Assembly: GCA_030248215.1 (NCBI GenBank)
Contig: JASANG010000939.1
Coordinates: 186,001-250,000 of the forward strand
Source: Enoplolaimus lenunculus
Lineage: Eukaryota; Nematoda; Enoplea; Enoplida; Thoracostomopsidae
DNA: 64,000 nt
Reading direction: 5' to 3'
The notes under the pieces: model-generated
Told to the model about the DNA's origin: nothing
The model's input: the letters and a program-made list of their open reading frames with translations, nothing else
Database searches by the model: none
In this document: piece after piece, positions 15,001 through 25,678 of the stretch
How the letters are laid out: every line of letters starts with the position of its first letter
Position numbering within the stretch: the first letter of the stretch is position 1
Program-made: the position numbers and the translations under genes

Positions 15001-18000
15001 ACAAGGTTGCAGAAGAAATCTTCCGCAGCTATGAATTTGTGATTACTGAGCCAAGAGAAGGTATAACATATACATTGCAGCAGCAAAACAATTTTACCGA
15101 TGTGACTTTTACTGTCAGTTCACCAATAGAAGCACGTTTCTCATTTCTACGCGACGAAACCGCTTCAACTCTTGATCTGTTGCAAGAGGCGCAAAATTGG
15201 GCCGAAATCATTTTGCCAGAAACAAATATTCAAGTTGCAACTAGCGATGGTATTGTGAATCAATTTTATATGTCGTCGCTATCGAACAAATTTCATGAAG
15301 TCGCAGTCACAGTAACAGCAAATATAGGTTGTGCCGAAGCTGAAAACATTGCTGTTGCTGAAACTACAATAACATTTCCAGCACTTGAAAAGCTCTGTTT
15401 TACAATTCCGTTGGCTTTTGTAGGTGAATATGGTGCAATTATTCAGGATTTACTGCCAACAGAAGAGGATTGGTTAACAACAGCTGGCGGACAAACGAAA
15501 GTAAAAGTTGCGTCCGACGTTAAGCAGGATGAATTATCTGAACAAGAACTTATAAATCTATTGCCCGGTATCGATTTGTCATTGTTCAGTGAAGCTGAAA
15601 AATTACACTTCATATCTGTGGCAAAAATGGCGAAACAAACAGAGGTTGAAATTCAAACAACACGAGGCGAGAAGGTAGCAGAAGAAATCTCGGTCAACCA
15701 AACTGGTTTTGATATATCTTTCAGGCATTTAGCATCCCCAACACCTGTTGAACAAATTACTATGTATCAAAATATTTGTGCAGCAGGGCAACATTGTTTT
15801 TCTGCATACGTCGCGCATTTAGAAAATCGCACAGAGGCTTCATACTCGGTTTGTGAAACAGAAAATTTAACATTTTTATTTGCAAACTTCGCAGATCAGA
15901 GCAAAGCATATCACAGCAGTTCATTTAATTATGCGGAATTTACAGTACAGCTGTATGATTCAAAAATTATAGCGGCAGATTTTACACCACATCTTAACAG
16001 CTCGTCAAATGTTGACGATTTCAGCAGTAAAATGTCCGACATGACGCTATTCGGTGTTGATTTATCTTTCCTTAGCACTGAAGAACAGCATCTTTTTCAT
16101 TCTGTAGTAGAAGACGTTAATTACAGTGCACAGGATACGCATACCTCAGAACAACGTGAGTCGTTTTTTGCTCCGGCAGTGCTTGGTTCCGGGATTGGCC
16201 GAGATTCGACGTTTTCTTTTGAAGTAACTGAAATAGAAGCACATTTTATTTCTAGTGGTGGCTCACATACAGCTACATGTGTAGTACCTAGTTTTGTTCG
16301 GTGTTCTGCATTGGAGTTTTCTGTTATAAGTCTGACATTTACTGCCGATAACTCGAATTTTAGCAATATGCACTGTGATGCAGTACTTCTGCAACAATCA
16401 CAGGTAAGTGTACTTGCCAAGTTCCAGGCTTTTCACTACAATTCAGTACGTGAAGATATGCCAGATCAGGAAAATGTTAATGCATCAAACGTTTGCTACG
16501 AAACCCAGCAATCGCAACACAGTGAAACTCATATACAGCATTTGCATTCCAAAATTATGTCTGAAACATATGCGAAGGCAATGTACATATATCACCACGC
16601 GGTGTGCTCTCCAGTAGATTACGTAATACCACTTTCCGCTAACTTGCAAATCAGAGCAAACATTATCGATACCTCTGTTTTGGAATCTGGAATTCACAGA
16701 TCCATTGATATTATAGAAGAAATACCAAACGTCAAATTATCAAAATTTGCTTCTGGTGCGCCTGAATCACCACCTGTGTCTGGACGATCGCCAAAATTTC
16801 GAAAAAATCCATTCGACAGCGAATGTGCAACAATATGTTTTAGATACGATGATGAACAAGTGAAAGCGGGCACAGCTTCGAATAACGATTTGTCAAAATT
16901 GGAACCAACTTCAGATCCAGTTCAAGATGAGTCTTTATGTTTGAAACGCAATGACGTTACCGAAAAACACATTGGTGTACAAGAGCAACTATCACTACGA
17001 CTAATGTCAGCATCGAGTACAGCTCGCCGACTAAGTAGAGAATTTGACGAACAGTTTATTACAACTGAGACAGACAGTGTTCAATATGACTCACATGAAA
17101 ATCATTTGAGTCAACTTGCAGTGTTCGATCAAACAGCAACCATGATCCAAACGGCAGAACCAAATCAAGAAGCCATGGTGATTGGGAAGCAATATTTAGA
17201 AATTAACACAGACGTTACTGCAGCGTTTACTTTCTGTTACAGAAGACCGCAATTAACTGCGACAGCGACGATAATACCAGTGATGACCATGGTATGTCAC
17301 CAATATAACTGTAGAACAGTTCCTGTTTGCCAGCAAATTTCACAACATCCCAAATGTGCAACGTCAGCGCTGTGTCCTCCTATTGTACCTCCACGAACTC
17401 CAACTAGCACTAAATATTCATCAAAACCGGCCTCGGATAAAGCTGATGTTTCTACCAATGTCAAAAACCAACTACTACTACAACAAGCCCAACATCATCA
17501 TCATCATCATCAACAACAACAACAACAACCACAACAACAACAACAACAACAACCAAAACAACAACGACAACTACAGCATGAACATCCAAAATTAATACAA
17601 CAAAGAAAACCGCACACAACACTTACCGCCTCAAATTTACACCATGATTTAAAATTGGAACAATTTATTTTGGAAAGCGAAAATATTGCTACGGGCCACG
17701 ACCAGGCTGTAGTTACTAACAGAACAGCCCATCATACGGTTGTACAAGCCCCACAACCAACTTTAAGCAAGTCGCACGTTTCAAACGGTACTAATATTTT
17801 TGAGGCACAGGATTTGTGTGGCACTGACGGCACTCACCACGAGAAAACTGTCCAAGTTTTGTACAGCGGACATGAAGTATTAGACACACATAAACAAAAC
17901 AGTATAAAAAATGTGTCAAATGATGGTTTTAACTTACGTACCGCACGCTGTATAGATTCAGCAGCACAAGTCACTACACAAACGAATTCAAAAATACGCG

Positions 18001-21000
18001 ACAAATATTTAACAACAGAGCATCGTAAAGCAGACGAGTACAAAGAAGTTCCGCATAGCGGCGGTGATGCTGTATTTAGTGTGCATGCACGACATGTGCC
18101 CTATATAATTTCAGAAAAGGTCCCTGAAACCACAAACGACTACACATTGGGCACTCATGACTCTGTGGAAAGGTTAAATTTCAATCAAACAAAAATCAAA
18201 GGTTTTTCATCAAAACCTAATGAACAAAACGCTTTCACACGTTCGCATGGACTATTAAATGAAGTAGGAGATATTGTTGATGAACCAGATCATATTTCGA
18301 CGCTACAGCATGATTCTGCTGTATTCAGGAGTGGTCATAGGTTTGTAACGGACAATATAACCAGCTCACAGTTAGACGTTGGCACACTCAGAACAGCGTC
18401 TTTGATGCCCCGCCCACCGGTACAACAACCTATTGTGCCAGCATCGAATATACCCTATGTGGAACAAGAGCCATTTTCCGCTGCTTCGTATATTCAAAGA
18501 GTTGAGCAGCCTAAAATACACACTCCCTGGTTTAGTCACTCTTCAGCCATGCAACCAAGCTGTATTGATAGCGTAGAATATACTAAAATAGATAATAAAA
18601 TACTATACGCAACAACATCGACTGGCTCAGACAAACTATTCACAACAACAACAACAACAACACACACGTGGAATAAAGCATCTACAACATCAACAACACC
18701 ACCCAGAATAACAACTCTACAGTATGAAGCAGTAGGTTCGGAAACGGGCCCACAGTGTTGTAGTAGCAATAGTGATACAAGCATTATAGAATGCGGAGGC
18801 TATAGAGGAAAATATTTGCGTTCTAAAGAACACAGCACACATAGCAGCAGCAGTAGCAATAGAACTGAAGCACAGTTACCGTCTGTATTGTGGTTTACCA
18901 ACAACAACAACAACAACAACAACGATCAGAATAGACCGTTTACTGGCGTGACAAAGACAGCAGTCTCAGCCGAAAAGAACCACCACTACTATACAAGTAG
19001 TTTTTCTTCACCATCGCCACCACAAACTATAATACCACCAACAGCAGACACTAAAACGAGCCTTGAAGAACATTTATCGAAAGATTTAGTTTGTTCTCTG
19101 TATAGCACCAGCGTTAGTAGTGATAGTCAAAAAGAAACGGTTCGTAGGGACGAACCACCATCAGTACCGGCCCCACGTCACAGTAGCGCATCAACACATT
19201 TGCCTGGCGACATAGCATTAAGCGACAGCAGCCGCCATGTTTTGAATAATATAGCTATCAGTTGCGCTAACGTGTACGCAACAGAACAGCTACAGCTGCA
19301 GCACAAACCTCAGTTGTTAAATAAACTAGAATCAACAACATGTCCAAGCAGTGGTTTTGTATTTCAGCAGCATTCAAATAACTTATCTAACTTTAATTTA
19401 ACTGATTTTAGTAGAACAAGTTTAAATAGTACTAACGTTGCAACAAGCAGTGAAACTAGTTTATTTACTGAGCAATTACCGCGCGGGTCTGTCCATTCAG
19501 GCCAAGATACTAGACCTGCGGCGGCGAAACATACGTCATATATTAAGCAGTCTGATTGGTCTAATTCAACACCAGATGACGCCACTGTAGACAACGGTAC
19601 TGATAAACAATGCCACTTAATTAATGATCAGCTTACTACATTAATCCCTAGTGAGTCAAAATCAAAACCAGTAGATTATAACGTTCAGGCGCGCCAGCGG
19701 TTATCTAAGAATGAAACGGATTTATTAATAACAACTTCTCGTGAATATTCGTTACCAGCCGTGCAACAATATAGCGATACTGCTGCAGTACCATCAACCA
19801 ATTACGAACGTTTAAATTTACTTTATCGATATCTTGGCCCACCACCACCTATACCACCAAGAACTGAACTAAGCAAGCGGTATCGTGACGCAATTACCAT
19901 CGTTGACAATGTATCTCCAGATAGAATTACTGGTGCATTGCGAACACCTGCAGCAGCAGCATTTAGCAATCAATTTACGGCAGAAGGTGGACCACAGCAG
20001 CAATTGTTAACCGAAATCACCGATGAATTTGTTACAACTTGTAGTCGCCAACTTAAACAACAACATTCAACCGAAACACAATTTTATGATGATTCTGAAT
20101 CAGAAGACGTTTCTGGACATCGACACGGTAGTACTAGTGGCTCACGGGAAGAAGAATCAATACCATTTGATCAATTGTCAATAGAACGCTTCCAGTTAAG
20201 TCAAGACTCAGCGTATTCTGAAGAAGCGGACGAAATGAATTTCTTGTCAAGTCTCAAAAGTAAGGCAGACTCTGCCGCAAAAGCTGCCACAAATGTTGCA
20301 TCTGGCCAAGGCGGTGGTTTTGGCGGCCTTGCATCGAACTTGTTATCGCAAACTGAGAACGTTGTCAAAAAAGCAGCCAGCGCTGCGACTGCAGCGACCG
20401 ATGCAATAACAGAATCAGTGGCACCTCTTCCGACAGCCACACCACAACAGCAGCAACCGCAACAACCCAGGCCCGGCATGGGATCTGGTCCAGGCGGCAT
20501 GCGAGCAGGACCACCGCCTGGCCCAGATCCTATGGCTATGGCTCCGCCAGAAGGGTTATCAGCCGAAGAAATGGCGATAATTCAATCGGTGATGGCGAAA
20601 GCCGAGGCCGACACTGCTGCAAGTCACGTAGTGCCATCCGGCCCTGCCCCAGCTCCGAAAGCATCCGCTTCAGTACCTCCGATAGCAACTACAGCACTTG
20701 GGGCACCACCAACAAGTGTATCAGCAACGTCATCGTTCGCCGGAACAAGCTTGGCTGACTCAGGTTTTGTATCCGGATCAGCAGCTAGTGTACCGTCATC
20801 AATAGGTAGTACAATGGATACATCTGTACTCAGCAGCTTTTATGCATCTACAACTGCCAGTGATCAATCTGCGCCAATGGGCGGGGCGCAACAACCAGCA
20901 CAAATGTCTTCATTGCAAATACAACCAGGCACTACGGCACCTGTACCTAGCGCCGTGGACTCAACCATGCAGCCTGTATCTTCTATGCCGGCCGCATCAC

Positions 21001-21403
21001 AATGGGATACATCGATAACGGCAGGTGCACCAACATCTCAGCCTGGTCAACCCAGTTCTCAATATACTGCGACAACTACTGCACCGGTAACTAGCTATGA
21101 TCAATATCCTTCCCAACAATCTACACAATACGATACAAGCACAGGTTATGCTTATGATCCAACAACAGGTCAAGCGTATCCTGCGGCGTCGGCCGCTCCA
21201 GTTACCACTGCAATAACCCAGGTTTCAGGATATGACGCTAGTTACCCGACCGCAGTTACTAGTATTGCAACAACGTATGATGCTTCCTATCAACAACAAG
21301 CACCAACGACGACAACAATCTCGACGATATCGTACGGATATGATCAACAGTATCCAGTAACAAGCGATGCTTTGCAACAGCAAGAACAACAGCAGCAACA
21401 ACC

Positions 21404-21450
<47 letters not shown>

Positions 21451-21730
21451 TGCAACAACAGCCAATGCAGCAAGGATACACAGAATACGATCAAACTCAA
21501 GTTGCTTATGATCAAGCAGGTCAAATAGTACAAAACTACAGCTACGATGCAACATATTCTCAAGCTGCGCAGGATTCTACTATGTATAGCACAACTGACG
21601 CCTACCAAACAGCCATGCCAGGCTACACGGATACAACTGCGACATCTGGATATGGGCCAGGAGGTATCAATCAGCAAGATTACAGCATGTCGCAACAACT
21701 GCCCACAAGTCAAGTTCAACCATCAAAAAC

Positions 21731-21776
<46 letters not shown>

Positions 21777-22174
21777 AAACTACAACAACAACATCAACAA
21801 ACATATGGTTCACAAATAAAACCAACAACATCCACAGCAGCGTTTCCTGCAGCGACAATCACGTCAACAATAACTTCAGCAACTGCAATACCGCCGACTC
21901 AAGCTTCGATTCAAAAACAGTTTCCACAACAAACATACCCTTCGACTACCGGTGGACCAGGTTACGCTCACGATTATCAATTTACAACTACACCACTGGC
22001 GAGTGTAACAACGACAACAACTGTGATTACTCCAAAATCATCTTTGTTACAACAAACGCAACCAGAACAGCAAATGCAACTACGAGATGGAACACAACAA
22101 AGACAAGTGTACGATAGCAGCGATATGTCGAGTTCAGGATTTATTGACGAACAGGAACACGACCGCAGAATGAG
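3..22174 (+). CDS. Giant first visible exon of a Piccolo/RIM/Clarinet-like scaffold (5' end outside the window)
   Basis: The frame is open from the first complete codon and stays open for 7,390 codons, so the true start and further repeat units lie upstream; no start codon is chosen. Roughly residues 1-5220 are a tandem array of 220-residue units. Next comes a non-repetitive acidic/Ser-Thr region with one diverged repeat motif (near 16047), two Pro-rich SH3-type motifs (VPPRTP near 17390, PPPPIPPR near 19845), His/Gln and Asn runs, an Ala-rich amphipathic stretch (about 20240-20420), a RIM-like helix (20553-20619) and a Tyr/Gln/Thr-rich prion-like tail. The exon ends at ATGAG|GTAAGG, leaving two bases (phase 2), which the zinc-finger exon at 25477 completes. 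The family role, from Piccolo, RIM, Fife and CLA-1, would be organising vesicles at the presynaptic active zone. That role is inferred; the reading frame is seen directly. Confidence 0.93.
5290..6615 (+). repeat. Recent single-unit duplication (units 9 and 10, 663 bp each)
   Basis: Units at 5290 and 5953 share unit-specific variants found nowhere else in the array: QNFDEVAIT, LCSTIPL, SRDEFSEQE and VAKLARQ. They appear nearly identical at the nucleotide level over the first three quarters of the unit. They then diverge where unit 9 resembles one neighbour and unit 10 another, for example in the EGITYTM versus EDITYTL segment. This fits a recent unequal exchange. Confidence 0.85.
7635..12920 (+). 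repeat. Higher-order tandem duplication: 2,643-bp block (four units), two copies
   Basis: Copy A is about 7635-10277 and copy B about 10278-12920, with an exact offset of 2,643 bp (881 codons, in frame). Reading both copies by eye, I found about five base differences, roughly 99.8% identity. All five change an amino acid: N/T, I/T, S/T, T/S and C/S, near 8212, 8453, 8561, 9146 and 9584 of copy A. Surrounding units differ from one another far more, so this block was duplicated or homogenised much more recently than the array arose. The boundaries are approximate because the breakpoints fall inside the conserved helix block. Confidence 0.9.
16041..16116 (+). other. Diverged solitary copy of the repeat helix motif inside the coding exon
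   Basis: About 350 bp past the array the protein reads LFGVDLSFLSTEEQHLFHSV, aligned with the GIDLSLFSEAEKLHFISV block of each unit but in otherwise unrelated surroundings. It keeps DLS, the hydrophobic residue, S-T-E-E and the later F-x-x-V. It is closer to the RIM first-helix pattern (DLS-x-L-(S/T)-x-E-E) than the array copies are. Confidence 0.75.
17493..17575 (+). repeat. His/Gln-coding CAT/CAA microsatellite within the giant exon
   Basis: A run of CAT codons followed by nearly pure CAA codons encodes six His and then several Gln blocks broken by Pro, Lys and Arg. Near-pure CAA use suggests replication slippage and likely length polymorphism. Confidence 0.9.
20230..20622 (+). other. Ala-rich amphipathic segment followed by RIM/Piccolo-like helix
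   Basis: The protein runs from FLSSLKSKADSAAKAATNV through an Ala/Thr-rich stretch and a Pro/Gly linker into GLSAEEMAIIQSVMAKAEAD at about 20553-20619. The pattern L-S-x-E-E-x-x-x-I-x-x-V-M-x-K/R-A is that of the helix that precedes the zinc finger in RIM Rab-binding domains and related Piccolo segments. Here about 520 residues of Gln/Tyr/Thr-rich sequence separate it from the zinc finger, much further than in RIM. Assignment to a Rab-binding helix is by pattern only. Confidence 0.6.
21376..21450 (+). repeat. Poly-Gln (CAA/CAG)n tract, coding
   Basis: Mixed CAG/CAA codons give way to an almost pure CAA run of about 17 repeats, interrupted by single Glu, Pro and Leu codons. It lies between the Tyr-rich repeats (YDPTTGQAY region) and the exon end. 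Confidence 0.9.
21730..21792 (+). repeat. Poly-Gln (CAA)n tract, coding
   Basis: About 15 pure CAA codons are followed by AAACTA and a further short CAA/CAT run. It is one of at least eight Gln tracts in this gene. Confidence 0.9.
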
Positions 22175-22211
22175 GTAAGGGCCCGTATTCTGAAATGCGT
22201 GCACCACCTGC

Positions 22212-22498
22212 ACACTGAAAAGTATTTCTGAATTATTCAGAAAGTATTTCTAAATTATTCAGAAAAGTATTTCTGAATTATTCAGAAAAGTATTTTCATT
22301 GACAAAACTGAAAAGTTTTTGACATACTTAAGACAGTTTTTCTAAAAATAACACAAAACATTTATTTTCAAATTTTAATTTCAAAATTTTTTTCGAAAAT
22401 GTTTCACCTACAACAGAAACACGTTTCAAGTGTACCTTGCTAATTGTATTTCTGAAACGTATGAAATTTTATCTTAAATATCAGAAATATTATTTTGC
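22212..22498. repeat. Dispersed AT-rich repeat family C, copy 1
   Basis: This segment matches 45893-46139 along its length, sharing words such as AAGTGTACCTTGCTAATT and AAATATCAGAAATATTATTTTG. The left end holds three tandem copies of an AAAAGTATTTCTGAATTATTCAG-like 23-26 bp motif. The two ends are imperfect inverted matches (ACAC-x-GAAAA at the left, CAGAAATATTATTTTG at the right), so it is probably a small non-autonomous DNA transposon. Confidence 0.7.
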
Positions 22499-22529
22499 TT
22501 CTATCACCAGGTAGCGATAGATCTTTAAA

Positions 22530-22685
22530 CTGACCCGCTGCGGAAATTGAATATCTCAAAATTTACCCAGAGGTAGAGCAAATAACGAAGGGGGCAGAGG
22601 TTGGGTTAAAATAATAACAGTCCGTAACCGAATAACAAGCGGAGTTTCGTCTGGAGAGGTCCCATAGTCATTCGGATCACTACGG
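22530..22685. mobile_element. Relic of the TA-flanked MITE family A
   Basis: The right part (AACAGTCCGTAACCGAATAAC, then CTGGAGAGG, ending in TTCGGATCACTACG before GTA) matches the right end of the copy at 27151-27541. The left terminus is eroded and the interior mostly deleted. Confidence 0.6.
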
Positions 22686-23646
22686 TATTTAAATGTGATT
22701 GAGTTTGGGTATAACTATAAACCATTCGGTAGATGAATAACATAACTTACTTGTTAATTTTACGAGGCATTGCACCGGAGAAAACCAGTGTTAGGCTCTT
22801 GTAAGCTTTTCGCCACATTTAAAGTTAAGATTTATTCTTAAACTCAGGTTTACTCTTAGGTAGATGTCTTGGCAAAGGTTTGGGCTTTGGTTCAGGTAAA
22901 CTTTTTCTGAAACCCAAGCCTATGTTTAATAGTCCTAAGCCTGAGCCCAAGCGTAAGGCTAAGGCTGTGGGGGATTAGACAAGATTTCCAGTATTACGCA
23001 ACAGCGTCTTTTGTATTTTTGCTCTCAGTGCACTTCACGTATCTTTCACTACATCTCAAGGGACATATTCAAATGAATATATATTAAAGAAAATAATCAG
23101 TCGCATTTCGGGTCTTAATATGCATACAACCATACAGGGGTTATTGCGTATCCCAAAAATTGCTTGTCGGATTTCAAAGACACGGCAATCTCATTCGCCA
23201 TATGTCTACTACCATTTATGACCACTATATTCTCGCTACGCTCGATGCTGGAATCGTTAAGTTGTACATCCACTGGAAATGAAATCCTAGTTACGCCTCT
23301 GGACGTGCTCAGAATTTGATTGAAACATACCACGCTATGGTATATCATATACAGCTTTGATGTTTAGCTTTTTATTAAGTATAAAGTAAATCATTGAGTT
23401 TAACTCAATACACGGTGCATTAATGATTAAACTATGTAATGGTTTGCCATGTGTAGCTTGATGTTTAGGTTAGGGCAACAAATAAAAACTTTGCTGTCAA
23501 CCGAATGAAAGAGTTTTTAAATTGTTTTACCAAAATTATGATATTAAACTTTGTTATGATGGGGTGGTTGAACGAAACTTGCTTTAGCGTCTCGTTGTGT
23601 TGGTAAATTATATAAACGATGTTAAATTAGGTATTCGTTTCATACA

Positions 23647-23864
23647 TGGACCAATGTAAAGAACAGGGGTGGAACAGTATTATAAGCATATTCCTAAGCC
23701 TAAGTCTAAGCCTAAGCCTAAACCTAAGCCTAAGCTTAAGCGTAAGAATGAGCAAATTCCTAAGCCTAAGCCTAAGCCCAGCAATAAAATTAATCTGAAC
23801 CTTAAGCTTACTCTTTTCTAGTCCCACAGAAAAACGTTTTGCCCCTGATCTTTACATGGGCCCA
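23647..23864. mobile_element. TIR element with degenerate telomere-like core, copy 1
   Basis: The left end is a diverged TGGGCCCATGTAAAG-type terminus followed by GAACAGGGG-x-GGAACAGTA. The right end is CCCTGATCTTTACATGGGCCCA, its inverse. Between them lie about 15 CCTAAG-type hexamers (complement of TTAGGC with drift), some in the form CTTAAG. No protein is encoded. Size is 218 bp. Confidence 0.8.
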
Positions 23865-24645
23865 CATATGAAAACCAAACCTACGCCTATTCACCTCAAA
23901 TTTCGAGCTGAAAGCACAATTGAAATTCAGACTAAGTCAAGTTTCGATGAACCAAGGTTCACTCCGGGCCATGAAAACGCAAAACTTTGTTAACATCAAG
24001 TAACGTTTACTGATATCTTAGTAGTATTTCGTGTCCTTTTTCAGAAAAATTTTGGCATTCAAAATAAATAACTCAACACAATTCGTTAGCGATTCAAATT
24101 TAAACCCCCGGAATACAGAACTGTGCAAAAGTGTTACGAAAGCCCAAAAATTTTACATTCCATGCGTGGCAATGATATAATCGTTAAGTTAAAGTCAATG
24201 ACTGTTGAATTTATTACCCTCACGTTTAATCTAGTCCGTATTCTTAAATGTGTATAGCAAGTATCACCAGTTGGTGATAGGTTCTGTAAGTTTGGAACCA
24301 GCGCATGGTGAAGTTCGAAATTGAGCACACTGTTCGCTTTTGGCTTGCCCTGCTTTTGTTCAAATTTTGTGATCCGTAATTGCAGACGTTCGTTAATTTC
24401 AAAACCTATCGGTAACTGACGATCGGTTCTGTACGCTTCTTAGAATATGGGCCCTTGGCATCATAATGATAAATAAAGCCTAATAGAACCGTATTTTCAT
24501 AAACTACGGATTTTGATTGCGTAAAATTAAGGCACCAATGACCATTCAAAACGTTTTATACACTTTGCCTGTTTTCTGCTCGTTAAGCCATGTCATGTGT
24601 TGGCGACCCACGTTGTAATTATTTTGTTAATTACTGATGCATTGA

Positions 24646-24823
24646 TGGGCCCATGTATAGAACAGGGCCGGAACAGTAAGCATATTCCTAAGCCTAAGCC
24701 TATGGATAAGCCTATTCCTAAGCCTAAGCCTAAGCCTAAGCAAAAAAATTACTCTTAAGCTTAAACTGACTCTATTATTGCCCCTCCGGAAAACGATCCG
24801 TCCCTGATCTATACATGGGCCCA
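24646..24823. mobile_element. TIR element with degenerate telomere-like core, copy 2
   Basis: The ends are TGGGCCCATGTATAGAACAG and its inverse CTATACATGGGCCCA. The inverted match extends to about 32 bp with a few mismatches. The core from 24685 is AAGCATATTCCTAAGCC followed by repeated CCTAAG hexamers. It shares GGAACAGTAAGCATATTCC with copies 1, 3 and 4. It is 178 bp long and non-coding. Confidence 0.85.
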
Positions 24824-25078
24824 GTGATGTTGGACAGAATACATTGTTTACCATTCGCACAGTTGACCCCTTCAAAAATGGACAAAGTTCTAAATTTAAT
24901 GACGGCAGCCACTCAAGTTAAGTTTAAGCTTAGGCACAGCAAATTTTGAGCACTTGCAACTAAAGTTTCGCAAAAAATTTCGCTCGTTGTTCACTTCCCT
25001 TATGTTTAAGGCTAATGCTGTTGCTTAAGCTAAGGCTTGCGGTTGCACAAACGCTTAGGTGTAGGTAAGCATTTTTCT

Positions 25079-25475
25079 AAACCTAAGCTTAAACGTATTT
25101 GTAGAGGAAAGCGTACAAAGCCTAAATTTGGACAAATCCAATATTTTTTTGATTCACAAGACCGCAGACTTAAAAAAAATATTCACTGTGTTTTCATAGA
25201 ACATCGCTTTAAAGTTTCAAAATTAATCCCATCAAAAGGAATCAAATTAGCTATCGCAAATGTTTTTTCAATATTTTTCTAACCTAAGCTTAAACGTATT
25301 TGTAGAGGAAAGCGTACAAAAGCCTAAATTTGGACAAATCCAATATTTTTTGATTCACAAGACCGCAGACTTAAAAATATTCAGTGTTTTCATACAAAAT
25401 CGTTTTAAAGTTTCAAAATTAATCCCATCAGAAGGAATCAAATTCGCTATCGCAAATGTTTTTTTCAATGTTTTA
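25079..25475. repeat. Two-copy tandem duplication, about 200 bp each, abutting an acceptor site
   Basis: Copy 1 is 25079-25280 and copy 2 is 25281-25475. Both start AACCTAAGCTTAAACGTATT and end in a T-rich CAATxTTTT segment; they differ by small indels and a few substitutions. The end of copy 2 forms the polypyrimidine tract and TTTTAG acceptor of the zinc-finger exon at 25477. The ancestral unit therefore carried that 3' splice region. Confidence 0.9.
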
Positions 25476-25476
25476 G

Positions 25477-25678
25477 AGAAATCGAAGCTGAATTCGAGGC
25501 ATATGCATCGTTTGTTCGCGACAGGCCAGTACCGACAGGAAGCCAACTGTGTGCTTTATGCCATTCTGCCTATACTTATCAGAGACCCTCGGACGGTACA
25601 CAGCTAATTGGTCAAAGTTGTGCTCAATGCCAACTTGTCGTCTGTTCAAGGTGTGGTCGAGTGTTAAAAGTTGATAAC
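25477..25678 (+). CDS. Zinc-finger exon A (first six cysteines of a Piccolo/RIM-type finger)
   Basis: It follows TTTTAG, starts with one base that completes the AG left by the giant exon (codon AGA), runs 67 codons without a stop and ends at GATAAC|GTAAGT in phase 0. It encodes a charged helix (EIEAEFEAYASFVRDRP) that continues EQEHDRRMR of the previous exon. Then come CALC, 19 residues, CAQC, four residues, CSRC and G. The spacing C-x2-C-x19-C-x2-C-x4-C-x2-C-G matches the zinc fingers of Piccolo, Bassoon, Fife and RIM, in which CxxC-x4-CxxCG is diagnostic. In RIM this fold binds Rab3/Munc13 and in Piccolo it binds PRA1; which partner applies here is not shown. No Met start lies in the correct frame, so simple ORF searches miss it. 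Confidence 0.93.

Larger units (their letters stand above)
1..15690 (+). repeat. In-frame coding tandem array, 24 units of 657-663 bp (219-221 aa)
   Basis: Units begin at 1, 661, 1324, 1984, 2644, 3301, 3964, 4627, 5290, 5953, 6616, 7279, 7936, 8599, 9256, 9916, 10579, 11242, 11899, 12559, 13222, 13882, 14542 and 15205, the last being partial. All spacings are multiples of three. The strongest block in every unit is ELINLLPGIDLSLFSEAEK followed by LHFISVAKMARQ. Units 11-20 have SEEEK in place of SEAEK. Units 22-24 are the most diverged and mark the old edge of the array. Most units also keep five cysteines, in the contexts RTC, ISCAEH, LCFTI, EISC and VCF. The array continues off the left edge, so the total copy number is unknown. 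Confidence 0.97.
22175..25476 (+). other. Intron between giant exon and zinc-finger exon 2 (3.3 kb, repeat-rich)
   Basis: Donor is GTAAGG and acceptor is TTTTAG; phase 2. It contains a dispersed AT-rich repeat (22212-22498), a MITE relic (22530-22685), scattered degenerate TTAGGC words (about 22795-22985), two TIR elements with telomere-like cores (23647-23864 and 24646-24823) and a 200-bp tandem duplication that runs up to the acceptor. I see no further exon in it. Confidence 0.8.

Noticed and set aside
25260-25607. Plus-strand open frame of 115 codons covering the zinc-finger exon region
   Set aside because: It runs through the intronic duplication and reads the exon in the wrong frame; the correct frame gives the eight-cysteine finger with matching phases.
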